Assembly (NCBI RefSeq): GCF_014257025.1
Contig: NZ_JACMSF010000002.1
Location: 124,001-188,000, forward strand
DNA length: 64,000 nt
Direction: 5' to 3'
DNA from: Streptomyces cupreus
Lineage (GTDB): Bacteria; Actinomycetota; Actinomycetes; Streptomycetales; Streptomycetaceae
The position numbers and the translations under genes are program-made. Below the pieces are notes generated by a model. That model ran no database searches, was not told where the DNA came from, and saw only the letters and a list, made by a program, of their open reading frames with translations. Positions within the stretch are counted from its first letter, which is position 1; each line of letters opens with the position of its first letter. Below, piece by piece: positions 53,691-61,416 of the stretch.

Positions 53691-53875
53691 GAGCGGACGC
53701 CGAATCCTGCCGCTGCTCGGAATCCGCACACACTCACCCGTGCACGGCAGGAGCGGGGGACCCACAGGCATCACCGCCTGGTCCGGTCTCCGGAACAGGC
53801 TTGGGGTCAAGTCGCGCCCAGCGCGCGGCCGGACATCTCCAGTCCGAACCCGACAGCTCACCTCGTAGGCGCCGG
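53691..53875 (+). ncRNA. ydaO-type (c-di-AMP) riboswitch
   Basis: The long leader of the LysM/M23 gene carries the actinomycete ydaO motif blocks in order: GAGCGGACGCCGAATCCTG (53691-53709), then GCAGGAGCGGGGGACCCA near 53747-53764, TTGGGGTCAAGTCGCG around 53801-53816, and CGACAGCTCACCTCGTAGGC near 53851-53870. These match the conserved sequence I know from Streptomyces cell-wall hydrolase leaders. It ends about 10 nt before the ribosome site. c-di-AMP binding is expected to turn expression down. Exact ends are approximate. Confidence 0.8.
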
Positions 53876-53888
53876 AGAGGAATTCGCC

Positions 53889-54824
53889 ATGCCCGCGAAG
53901 GGTAAGCACCGCCGTCCCAAGACCCTGAGCCTCACCCGCTCGATCGCCATCGCCGGAACCGGTGGCGCCGCGCTCGCCCTCCCGCTCCTGGGAGCCACCG
54001 GCGCCCACGCGGCCCCGTCGCAGTCCGTTCCGGAAAAGGCCGTTCAGTCGATCCAGACGGCGGACAAGAAGGCCACTGAGAAGAAGGCCGCCAAGAAGAA
54101 GGCCGTCTCGAAGACGTACACGGTGCGGCCGGGAGACTACCTTTCTAAGATTGCGAACGAGCAGCACATCAGCGGTGGCTGGGAGAAGCTCTACCAGGAC
54201 AACCGTGAGGCCGTCGGCGACGACCCCTCACTGATCCACCCCGGTCTGAAGCTGTCGATCGGCAAGAAGGCCGCCACGACGGACACCGCCGAGAAGCCGG
54301 CCGCCAAGTCCTCCGCGAAGTCCTCTTCCTCGAACTCCGCCAAGTCCTCGGAGGCTTCGCAGTCCTCCGCGGCCAAGGCGGCCACCACCACGCAGGCCGC
54401 ACAGTCCTCCGCCAGCGGCTTCACCGCCCCCGTCTCCGGCGCCGGTGTCGGCACCGCCTACAAGGTCGCGGGCAGCATGTGGTCCAGCGGGTACCACACC
54501 GGCGTCGACTTCGTCGTGCCGACCGGCACCTCCCTGAAGGCCGTGGGCGCGGGCACCGTCGTCTCGGCCGGCTGGGCGGGCGCGTACGGCAACCAGGTCG
54601 TCATCCAGCTCGCCGACGGCCACTACGCGCAGTACGCCCACCTGTCCTCGCTCTCCGTCTCCAGCGGTCAGTCGGTGACGGCGGGCCAGCAGGTCGGCCT
54701 CTCCGGTTCCACCGGCAACTCGACCGGCCCGCACCTGCACTTCGAGATCCGCACCACGCCGGACTACGGCTCGGACGTCGACCCGGTCGCCTACCTCCGC
54801 GCGAAGGGCGTCTCCGTCGGCTGA
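53889..54824 (+). CDS. Secreted LysM + M23 peptidoglycan DD-endopeptidase
   Basis: 311 aa from ATG at 53889, behind GGAGAGG. A basic N-terminus with a long signal sequence (to about residue 40, TGAHA). A LysM domain runs from about 77 to 125 (SKTYTVRPGDYLSKIANEQH). A low-complexity Ala/Ser/Lys linker follows (about 130-175). The M23 metallopeptidase ends the protein: HTGVDF carries the His/Asp zinc ligands and GPHLHFEIR the HxH motif, so it should be active. It cuts peptidoglycan cross-links. Placed directly behind the c-di-AMP riboswitch, so its synthesis is tied to that second messenger. Confidence 0.94.
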   Translation: MPAKGKHRRPKTLSLTRSIAIAGTGGAALALPLLGATGAHAAPSQSVPEKAVQSIQTADKKATEKKAAKKKAVSKTYTVRPGDYLSKIANEQHISGGWEKLYQDNREAVGDDPSLIHPGLKLSIGKKAATTDTAEKPAAKSSAKSSSSNSAKSSEASQSSAAKAATTTQAAQSSASGFTAPVSGAGVGTAYKVAGSMWSSGYHTGVDFVVPTGTSLKAVGAGTVVSAGWAGAYGNQVVIQLADGHYAQYAHLSSLSVSSGQSVTAGQQVGLSGSTGNSTGPHLHFEIRTTPDYGSDVDPVAYLRAKGVSVG

Positions 54825-54862
54825 CGGACGTACCGCTGAAGAACCACCTGCCTGACACGCCG

Positions 54863-54901
54863 CCGAAGGCCGGACCCCTGATCCCCGGGTCCGGCCTTCG
54901 G
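54863..54901 (+). terminator. Intrinsic terminator after the LysM/M23 gene
   Basis: A perfect 15-bp stem, CCGAAGGCCGGACCC (54863-54877) with its complement at 54887-54901, and a 9-nt loop, 38 bp after the stop codon. It is followed by TGTTGT, a weak T-rich tract. Confidence 0.8.
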
Positions 54902-54922
54902 TGTTGTACGGCTCCGGGCGGG

Positions 54923-54934
54923 GTAAGCGCTTTC
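54923..54934 (+). promoter_or_regulatory. LacI-type operator candidate
   Basis: GTAAGCGCTTTC carries the palindromic core AAGCGCTT (54925-54932), which resembles operators of LacI/GalR-family regulators of carbohydrate genes. It lies 32 bp before the start of the DUF6250 gene, in a position to overlap its promoter. Confidence 0.4.
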
Positions 54935-54965
54935 TGCAGCCGATCACCCGAAGGAGCCCTGTCCC

Positions 54966-55667
54966 ATGGCCACCCGCAGAGCCTTCGGCGCCCTCGCCGC
55001 CCTGGCGGCTTTCGCCCCCGCGGCCGCCGCGAGCGCCTCGCCCCGCCGCCGCCTCCTCGCCCGCGACGACTTCCGGCACGGTCTCGGTCAATGGTTCGTG
55101 GAACTGGAGAAGGGCGGCAGTGTCACCGCCGCCCGCGGCACCCTGGAAGTGGACGTGCCCGCGGGGGCGACGATCTGGTTCCGGGAGAGGCTCGAAGGCC
55201 CGTACGTCCTGGAGTACACGGCCACGCCGGTCTCCGCAGGCGGGCTCAACGACCGCGTCGCCGACCTCAACAACTTCTGGAACGCCGTCGATGTCCGTTC
55301 CCCTGGCGACATCTTCGCCACGCCGAGGGGTGGGGCGCTGGCCGAGTACGACTACCTCAAGACGTACTACTCCGGCTTCGGCGCCAACTACAACACCACG
55401 ACGCGGCTGCGCCGGTACGTCGGCGAGGCCGGGGTCCGCCCGCACATCCACGACTACACCGAGCCGCTGCTGGTGCCGAACGAGCCGCACCGGGTCCGGA
55501 TCGTCTCCGACGGCTCGACCGTCCAGTGGTGGAACAACGGGCGGCTCGTCTTCGACCACACCGACCCCGAGCCGTACACGGGTGGGCACTTCGCCTTCCG
55601 TACGACCTGGAGCCACTTCCTGTTCAGCGGGTCCCGGGTGTGGCGGTCGCTGCCTCAACAGCGTTGA
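54966..55667 (+). CDS. Secreted DUF6250 domain protein
   Basis: 233 aa from ATG at 54966 with an AGGAG site. An Arg-containing signal peptide (MATRRAFGALAALAAFAPA, cleavage near ASA) suggests Sec or Tat export. The rest is a single beta-rich domain: LARDDFRHGLGQWFVELEKG, then WFRERLEGPYVLEYTATPV, NNFWNAVDVRSPGD and HDYTEPLLVPNEPHRVRIVSDGSTVQWWNNGRLVFD. This layout resembles concanavalin-like/carbohydrate-lyase folds. I believe it corresponds to DUF6250. The catalytic function is not known. Confidence 0.75.
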   Translation: MATRRAFGALAALAAFAPAAAASASPRRRLLARDDFRHGLGQWFVELEKGGSVTAARGTLEVDVPAGATIWFRERLEGPYVLEYTATPVSAGGLNDRVADLNNFWNAVDVRSPGDIFATPRGGALAEYDYLKTYYSGFGANYNTTTRLRRYVGEAGVRPHIHDYTEPLLVPNEPHRVRIVSDGSTVQWWNNGRLVFDHTDPEPYTGGHFAFRTTWSHFLFSGSRVWRSLPQQR

Positions 55668-55734
55668 TCCGAGGTCTATTCCGGAGTTGGTGAAGGCTTT
55701 ATCAGTGGCTTATCTCACCGTCCGTCAACCCCTG

Positions 55735-55750
55735 CCTACGGTCGCGTAGG
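55735..55750 (+). promoter_or_regulatory. Inverted repeat upstream of the GDSL gene
   Basis: CCTACG-GTCG-CGTAGG (55735-55750) is a perfect 6-bp-arm dyad 29 bp before the start codon of the hydrolase. It overlaps a plausible promoter zone and may be an operator. Confidence 0.3.
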
Positions 55751-55779
55751 TCACATTCGAAGGTGAATCATGGGCCGAC

Positions 55780-56598
55780 GTGGCAGACGATTCGAAGAGT
55801 GACGACAGGGCAGTGATCGGGTCGTACGTGGCGGTGGGGGACAGCTTCACCGAGGGCGTCGGCGACCCCGGCCCGGACGGGGCGTTCGTCGGCTGGGCCG
55901 ACCGGTTCGCGGTGCTGCTCGCGGACCGTCGGCCCGAGGGCGACTTCAGTTATACGAACCTGGCCGTACGCGGCAAACTGCTGGACCAGATCGTGGCGGA
56001 CCAGCTCCCGGGGGCCCTCGAACTCGCCCCGGACCTGGTCTCGTTCTGCGCCGGCGGCAATGACATCATCCGGCCCGGCACCGACCCCGACGAGGTCGCC
56101 GAGCGGTTCGAGCGGGCCGTCGCCCGGCTTACCGAGGCGGTCGGCACCGTGATGGTGACGACCGGCTTCGACACCCGTGGCGTGCCCGTGCTCAAGCATC
56201 TGCGCGGCAAGATCGCCACGTACAACCTGCATGTGCGCTCCATCGCCGACCGGTACGGCTGCCCGGTGCTCGACCTGTGGTCCCTCAAGACCGTGCAGGA
56301 CCGGCGTGCCTGGGACGACGACCGGCTGCATCTGTCGCCCGAGGGGCACACGCGCGTGGCGCTGCGCGCGGGCCAGGTCCTCGGCATGGAGGTGCCGGCC
56401 GACCCGGACCAGCCCTGGCCGCCGCTGCCGCCGCGCGGGACGCTGGAGGTCCGGCGGGACGATGTGCACTGGGCGCGCGAATACCTGGTGCCGTGGATCG
56501 GACGACGGCTGCGCGGGGAGTCGTCGGGCGACCATGTGACCGCCAAGGGCAGCCTGTCGCCGGACGACATCAAGATGCGGATCGAGTCGGCGGTCTGA
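55780..56598 (+). CDS. SGNH/GDSL-family hydrolase
   Basis: 272 aa from GTG at 55780 (MADDSKSDDRAVIGSYVAVGDSFTEG). The catalytic GDSFTEGVG block holds the Ser. Block II has Gly in NLAVRGKLLDQI, block III the Asn in CAGGNDII, and block V has the Asp/His pair WDDDRLHLSPEGHTRVA. A complete set of catalytic residues is therefore visible. It hydrolyses esters or acetyl groups on lipids or sugars. No signal peptide, so it is likely cytoplasmic. Monocistronic. Confidence 0.9.
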   Translation: MADDSKSDDRAVIGSYVAVGDSFTEGVGDPGPDGAFVGWADRFAVLLADRRPEGDFSYTNLAVRGKLLDQIVADQLPGALELAPDLVSFCAGGNDIIRPGTDPDEVAERFERAVARLTEAVGTVMVTTGFDTRGVPVLKHLRGKIATYNLHVRSIADRYGCPVLDLWSLKTVQDRRAWDDDRLHLSPEGHTRVALRAGQVLGMEVPADPDQPWPPLPPRGTLEVRRDDVHWAREYLVPWIGRRLRGESSGDHVTAKGSLSPDDIKMRIESAV

Positions 56599-56668
56599 GG
56601 CGGCCGCCGGCGAGATCCAGGACGACGTCAGGGTCACGGCGGTGTACGGGCCTGCCTGACTGCGGTGT

Positions 56669-57298
56669 TCACCGCGCCGACGTGGTCAACGCCTCCCGCT
56701 CCACACCGAGTTCGCGGGCCAGCGCCTCGTCGGCCCACTCCTGCGCACGCGCGCGTGAGAGTGCGCCGCGGTAGGACGTCAGCTGGACGGCGAGCCCGTC
56801 GAGCAGGGCCGTCAGACGCAGGGCGGCGCCGACCGGGTCGGGGCAGTGGAACTCGCCCGCGGCCACCCCTTCGGCGATGACCTCGGCGATGGCCGCCTTC
56901 CACTCCGTGTCGAGGGCCTGGGTGACCTCGCGCAGCGCCGGTTCGCGCAGCGCCGCCGCCCAGCCCTCGATCCACAGCCGCCAGCCCTTGGCCTGGCCGG
57001 TGGGCGCGTACCAGCGCACCGCCGCGCGCAGTCGGCGCAGCGCGGTCGTCCGGCGCCCGAGCAGCTTGCGCAGATGGGCCAGGTCGTCCTCGGCGGCGTA
57101 CGCGAAGGCGGCCGCGACCAGCTTCTCCTTGGTGGAGAAGTGGTACAGCACCAGGGCGTTGCTCACGCCGAGCGCCGAGGCCACGTCGGCGATCCTGACC
57201 GCCGCCACGCCCCGCGCCTCGATCTGCTCGATGGCGGCCCGCAGCAACTCCTCACGCCGCTCCGCCACACTCAACCGCACCCTCGCCACGCGGCTCAC
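56669..57298 (-). CDS. TetR family transcriptional regulator
   Basis: 209 aa from GTG at 57298. The N-terminal DNA-binding domain is RREELLRAAIEQIEARGVAAVRIADVASALGVSNALVLYHFSTKEKLVAAAF. The remaining 150 residues are the ligand-binding helical domain. It follows the amino-acid dehydrogenase gene by 27 bp in the same direction, so the two form an operon. The dyad upstream of that dehydrogenase is its likely operator. Confidence 0.92.
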   Translation of the reverse strand: MSRVARVRLSVAERREELLRAAIEQIEARGVAAVRIADVASALGVSNALVLYHFSTKEKLVAAAFAYAAEDDLAHLRKLLGRRTTALRRLRAAVRWYAPTGQAKGWRLWIEGWAAALREPALREVTQALDTEWKAAIAEVIAEGVAAGEFHCPDPVGAALRLTALLDGLAVQLTSYRGALSRARAQEWADEALARELGVEREALTTSAR

Positions 57299-57325
57299 CC
57301 TAAGACAGATGCACCGGGCACGCGC

Positions 57326-58504
57326 TCACCGGTACCGGCCGTACCGCTCCGCGATCACCGGCAGTCGGTCGGCGGCGATGGCGTGGGCTGCCGCGCGCGG
57401 GGTCGTTCCGTCGGCCTCCGCGCGGGACAGCAGCCGCTCGGTGAGGGCGCGCATCGAGCGGCGGGTGTGGGCAAAGGCCTCGGCCGGGTCCGGGCCGATG
57501 TCGCCGAAGAGGGTCCACCACCACCATGCGTTCGTCCCGGAGTTGACCACGACGTCGGGCAGCACGGTGATGCCCCGCGCCGCCAGCAGCGCTTCCGCCT
57601 CGGGCAGCACCGGCATGTTGGCCGCCTCGACGATCCAGCGGGCGGTGATCCGCTCCTGGTTCACGGTGTCGACGGTGTACGACACGGCCGCCGGCACCAG
57701 CACCTCCGCGTCCGCCGACAGCCAGGCGTCGCCCGGCAGTTCACGGTCACCGGGGCGCAGCGCGGCGCGGTCCACGGTGCCGTACGCGTCCCGCGCGGCG
57801 AGCAGGCTCTCGATGTCCAGGCCCGCCGGGTTGGCGACGGTGCCCTTGAGATCGGCGACGGCCACCACCGTCAGCCCCGCGCGCGTGAGGAACCGTGCCG
57901 TGGCCCCGCCCATGGTGCCGAGCCCCTGCACGGCCACGCGCGTGCCCGCGTACGGCACCCCGGCCCGGTCCAGGGCCGTGAGCGCCGACTCCGCCACCCC
58001 GCAGCCGCCGACCAGCTCGTCGAGCCCGATGCCGTCCACCTCCACGGCGAAGGCGTCCGCGAGCCGCCGCCGCGCGGCGACCTCGTCGTCGAGCAGCGGA
58101 TACACGGCCTGGATCGACGACACCAGGCCCGCCTCGGCGGCCGCCCGGTCCACCAGGTCCTGGCTGAGCCCGAGGTCCTCGCCCGTCGTCCAGAAGCTCT
58201 CGACGTACGGCCGTACGGCCCGCAGATAGCGCACGAGCAGGTCGTACGCCGCAGGATCGCGCGGATCGCAGTCGATGCCGCCCTTGGCGCCGCCGAGCGG
58301 GATGTAGCGGCCCTCCGGGTCGTAATGCAGCGCTTCCTTCATGGACATGCCCCGGGCGAGCCCCGTGACTTCGTCGAGGGTGCAGCCCTCACGCATCCGC
58401 AGTCCGCCGCTGCACACCCCGCGCACCAGCCGGTCGATCACGAGAAAGCCCTGGCGGCTGGTGACGTCATCGGTCCAGGTGAGCGACAGCAGGGGGGTGG
58501 CCAT
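57326..58504 (-). CDS. Glu/Leu/Phe/Val dehydrogenase family protein
   Basis: 392 aa from ATG at 58504 with an AAGGAG site. The catalytic lysine is in IPLGGAKGGIDCDP, within the dimerisation domain that starts ...SRQGFLVIDRLVRGVCSGGLRMR. The Rossmann NAD(P) half has VAVQGLGTMGGATARFLTRAGL and TVVAVADLKG. It deaminates a branched-chain or related amino acid to the keto acid, or runs in reverse. Which amino acid is unclear: the sequence is divergent from classical Streptomyces valine dehydrogenase. Forms an operon with the TetR gene. Confidence 0.85.
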   Translation of the reverse strand: MATPLLSLTWTDDVTSRQGFLVIDRLVRGVCSGGLRMREGCTLDEVTGLARGMSMKEALHYDPEGRYIPLGGAKGGIDCDPRDPAAYDLLVRYLRAVRPYVESFWTTGEDLGLSQDLVDRAAAEAGLVSSIQAVYPLLDDEVAARRRLADAFAVEVDGIGLDELVGGCGVAESALTALDRAGVPYAGTRVAVQGLGTMGGATARFLTRAGLTVVAVADLKGTVANPAGLDIESLLAARDAYGTVDRAALRPGDRELPGDAWLSADAEVLVPAAVSYTVDTVNQERITARWIVEAANMPVLPEAEALLAARGITVLPDVVVNSGTNAWWWWTLFGDIGPDPAEAFAHTRRSMRALTERLLSRAEADGTTPRAAAHAIAADRLPVIAERYGRYR

Positions 58505-58515
58505 AAGGAGCTCCT

Positions 58516-58535
58516 TACTGAATAACCGGTCAGTA
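58516..58535 (-). promoter_or_regulatory. TetR-type operator upstream of the amino-acid dehydrogenase
   Basis: TACTGA-N8-TCAGTA (58516-58535) is a perfect 6-bp inverted repeat, and its centre contains ACCGGT. It lies 12 bp upstream of the dehydrogenase start, where a bound repressor would block transcription. The adjacent TetR gene is the natural candidate. Confidence 0.6.
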
Positions 58536-58656
58536 TCTTGAGCGGACGCCGGCACTGTCAATGTGCTGAACGGATCTTCAGTAGGGAACGGGCTGACGTA
58601 GTTGTCGGAGGAGCCGACCATAATGGGATGCCTCGACGACTCCACATGGAGGTACC

Positions 58657-59850
58657 GTGACCGGTTTCCGTTCCCTGAGCTCCGTGCTCCGCACGCTGGA
58701 GCCGGCGGCCTTCGGCGCGGAGCCGACGGGCGATCGCTTGGCGCGCATCCGTAGATCGCCCCACTTCAAGGAGGGCGTGTTCCAGAACCCCGGCGGGGTC
58801 GCCCGGACCCGGCCCTCCGGCTCGATGCTGGAGTTCGCGAAGGTCTTCTTCGCCAAGGACGAGCGACCGCGCAGGTCCCCCCAGGGCACCGTGCCCGTGC
58901 ACGCCACCACGCTCGCCGACCTCGCGCACCCGCCCGCCACCGGACTCAGGATCACGTGGATGGGCCACTCCAGCGTGCTCGCGGAGATCGACGGGCACCG
59001 GGTGCTCTTCGACCCCGTGTGGGGCGAGCGCTGCTCCCCGTTCTCCTTCGCCGGACCCAAGCGGCTGCACCCGGTGCCGCTGCCGCTGGCCGCGCTCGGC
59101 CCTGTCGACGTGGTCGTGATCTCGCACGACCACTACGACCACCTGGACCTGCCCTCGATCAAGACGCTGGCCGGCACGGACACCGTGTTCGCCGTACCGC
59201 TCGGCGTCGGCGCCCACCTGGAGCACTGGGGAGTCTCCGCCGACCGGCTGCGCGAGCTGGACTGGCACGAGTCGACCAAGATCGGCGGGCTCACCCTGAC
59301 CGCCACCCCGGCCCGGCACTTCTGCGGGCGCGGCCTGCGCAACACCCAGCACACGCTGTGGGCCTCCTGGTCCGTCGCCGGCTCCGAGCACCGGATCTAC
59401 CACAGCGGTGACACCGGGTACTTCGAGGGCTTCAAGGACATCGGCGCCGAGTACGGCCCGTTCGACACGACGATGATCCAGATCGGCGCGTACGCCGAAT
59501 TCTGGCCGGACATCCACATGACGCCCGAGGAGGGCATGCGCGCCCACCTCGACCTGCAGGGCGGACAGCCGCACGGCGTGCTGCTGCCGATCCACTGGGC
59601 CACCTTCAACCTCGCCCCGCACGCGTGGGCGGAGCCGGGGGAGTGGACCCGGGACGCGGCCGACGAGGCCGGCCAGGCGGCCGCCTTCCCCCGGCCCGGC
59701 GAGCCCTTCGAGCCCGCCGGACTGCTGCCCGTCCAGCCCTGGTGGCGATCCGTCTCCGCGCCCCTCAACCACCCCTGGCGCCGCCCCCGGCGTGCCGAGG
59801 CCGCGACCGAGCCGCGCAGCGGCGATCTCGACCTCGCGGGCGAGCCGTAA
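58657..59850 (+). CDS. Metallo-beta-lactamase-fold hydrolase (NAPE-PLD/UlaG-like)
   Basis: 397 aa from GTG at 58657 behind GGAGG. The metal-binding motif HDHYDHLD is in VVISHDHYDHLDLPSIK. WMGHSSVLAEIDGHRVLFDPVWGERCSP starts the fold, ARHFCGRGLRNTQHTLWASW gives another His, and HSGDTGYFEGFKDIGA contains the Asp ligand. The IHMTPEEGMRAHLDLQG and LPIHWATFNLAPHAW blocks are like N-acylphosphatidylethanolamine phospholipase D. The closest named activity is lipid-phosphodiesterase or UlaG-like lactonase; substrate is not proven. Divergent from the dehydrogenase/TetR operon. Confidence 0.9.
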   Translation: MTGFRSLSSVLRTLEPAAFGAEPTGDRLARIRRSPHFKEGVFQNPGGVARTRPSGSMLEFAKVFFAKDERPRRSPQGTVPVHATTLADLAHPPATGLRITWMGHSSVLAEIDGHRVLFDPVWGERCSPFSFAGPKRLHPVPLPLAALGPVDVVVISHDHYDHLDLPSIKTLAGTDTVFAVPLGVGAHLEHWGVSADRLRELDWHESTKIGGLTLTATPARHFCGRGLRNTQHTLWASWSVAGSEHRIYHSGDTGYFEGFKDIGAEYGPFDTTMIQIGAYAEFWPDIHMTPEEGMRAHLDLQGGQPHGVLLPIHWATFNLAPHAWAEPGEWTRDAADEAGQAAAFPRPGEPFEPAGLLPVQPWWRSVSAPLNHPWRRPRRAEAATEPRSGDLDLAGEP

Positions 59851-59974
59851 GGTCGATCGGCGACGACCTTGCCGAGTTCACCTGTCACGTCGAGTGCGTC
59901 GCGATCCCTGAGCCCGCTGCACAGACCGAGGTGGAGATCGGTTTCTGCTGCCCGGACGTCCTGGGAGCCGGTTG

Positions 59975-60520
59975 TCAGGCGGAGGACGGTTCATCAGGGC
60001 CCCTGTGCTCCAGCCGGGCCGCGAGGGCTTCGGGCAGGTTGTCCCGGTTGGCCGGGGTGAGGTGGACGACCTCGACGTCGGGCCGCTGTCCGAGGGCGTC
60101 CGTGAACGGGTCGCGGCCCGCGTGAACCGTGGCGACGATGTCCGCGTCCGAGTCGAACAACGCCTGGACCGCGTCCCGGAACGGGGTGCAGGCCAGTTCC
60201 ATCCGGCCGAGCTCGTCGATGAGAACGAGCCGACCGGGTGCCGCCGTCGGTTGGATCGAGGGGGCCGCCAGCCGTTCCATGACGCTCAGGTCGACGCCGT
60301 ACCGTCCGACACGAGTCGGGCCCGGGAAGCCGGTGTGGGCGAGGACGGCCCGCCGGCCTGTCAGTGTCTCCAGGGCGAAACCGACCCGGGTACCGGCCTC
60401 CCGGATCTCCTCGGTGGTGAAGCCGACCGCCTCGCGCGTGCGCAGCAGCGCCGCGAGCCGCCGCATGGCGGTCGTCTTGCCCATGCCCGGGCGCCCTTCG
60501 AGCAGAATCCTTGTCGGCAC
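59975..60520 (-). CDS. Nucleoside-triphosphatase, THEP1-like
   Basis: 181 aa from GTG at 60520 (MPTRILLEGRPGMGKTTAMRR). The Walker A P-loop is GRPGMGKTT and Walker B is LVLIDELGRMELAC. TTEEIREAGTRVGFALETL and IVATVHAGRDPF fill the family pattern of archaeal/bacterial THEP1-type NTPases. It hydrolyses nucleotides; the cellular role of this family is not well understood. In the same orientation as the downstream-located PCMT gene but with its own gap of 127 bp. Confidence 0.8.
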   Translation of the reverse strand: MPTRILLEGRPGMGKTTAMRRLAALLRTREAVGFTTEEIREAGTRVGFALETLTGRRAVLAHTGFPGPTRVGRYGVDLSVMERLAAPSIQPTAAPGRLVLIDELGRMELACTPFRDAVQALFDSDADIVATVHAGRDPFTDALGQRPDVEVVHLTPANRDNLPEALAARLEHRGPDEPSSA

Positions 60521-60647
60521 ACTGCCATCCTGGACACACTGCCGTCTTCGCGCGCGCTCGGCGTGTGGACGCCGCGGTTCGGGTGTTCTGGCTGGCTGGT
60601 GCGGTCGAGGGCAAGAAGCTGGCCGTCGGCGCCCTGGTCGGCACGTA

Positions 60648-61301
60648 TCAGCGCTGATCGTGCTGATCGTAGCCATGCGCCCCGTAAAGGCGGACGAAGT
60701 GGGCCGGCGTGACCGTCGAGTGGTGCACCAGGCCGTGAGCCCGCCGCTCGTAGAGCTCGACCTGTTCCCGTCCGCCGGGGCCGATGGGCTGGACGAGCCG
60801 GCCACCGGTCCGCAGCTGCGCGACCAGCGGCTCCGGTACCTCGGGGAAGGCCGCGCAGACGATGACTGCGTCATACGGAGCTCGGTCCGGCACACCGAGG
60901 GTTCCGTCGCCGAGGACGATCGCGGCGTTCTCGATGCCCTGTCCGCCGAGCCGGCAGCGGGCCTCCTCGACCAGGTCCGGCCAGCGTTCGACGCTGACCA
61001 CATACGCGGCGAGACGGGCCAGCAGCGCGGTCTGCCAGCCGTAGCCGGTGCCGACCTCCAGGACGCGTTCGCCTCCGGTGAGGCCGAGCGCGGACACCAT
61101 CATGGCCACCAGCGAGGGCTGGGTCGTCACCTGGTCGTGTGGGAGCGGTACGGGCGTGTCCCGGTAGGCGGACGCCACGTGCTCGGCGGGGACGAACTCC
61201 GCCCGCGGGATGCCCCGGACGGCATCGAGCAGCCGCTCGTCCGTCACCCCCACGGCCCGCGCCGCTCGGACCAGATCCTCGGGAGATGACTCATACGCCA
61301 T
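60648..61301 (-). CDS. Protein-L-isoaspartate O-methyltransferase family protein
   Basis: 217 aa from ATG at 61301; a TTG at 61313 is less likely. The SAM-binding motif I is RVLEVGTGYGWQTALLARLA. TTQPSLVAMMVSALGL and HVASAYRDTPVPLPHDQVTTQPS are the PCMT N-terminal substrate region. YDAVIVCAAFPEVPEPLVAQLRTGGRLVQPIG gives motifs II and III. It repairs L-isoaspartyl residues or methylates another carboxyl. Shorter at the C-terminus than the E. coli-type enzyme. Confidence 0.88.
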   Translation of the reverse strand: MAYESSPEDLVRAARAVGVTDERLLDAVRGIPRAEFVPAEHVASAYRDTPVPLPHDQVTTQPSLVAMMVSALGLTGGERVLEVGTGYGWQTALLARLAAYVVSVERWPDLVEEARCRLGGQGIENAAIVLGDGTLGVPDRAPYDAVIVCAAFPEVPEPLVAQLRTGGRLVQPIGPGGREQVELYERRAHGLVHHSTVTPAHFVRLYGAHGYDQHDQR

Positions 61302-61416
61302 GGGTCTGAGCAATGTTCAGGCGAGGCCGGCGATCAGCAAGAGCACTGCCGAGCAGGTCAGCAGCGCTCGACAGCCCGACCAGGCCCGCGGCGGCATACG
61401 CGAGAACCTCTTCCAT
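61291..61416 (-). CDS. Possible small protein, 41 aa, overlapping the PCMT start
   Basis: ATG at 61416 opens 41 codons (MEEVLAYAAAGLVGLSSAAD...) that end in TGA at 61291-61293, inside the PCMT start. GGGAG lies only about one base before the ATG, which is closer than usual. The central hydrophobic helix and normal codon bias speak for a gene, the short ribosome-site spacing against. Weakly supported. Confidence 0.3.
   Translation of the reverse strand: MEEVLAYAAAGLVGLSSAADLLGSALADRRPRLNIAQTHGV

Noticed and set aside
55770..55802. ATG at 55770 with a short frame before the GDSL gene
   Set aside because: It stops after 10 codons and is not in frame with the hydrolase; no evidence of function.
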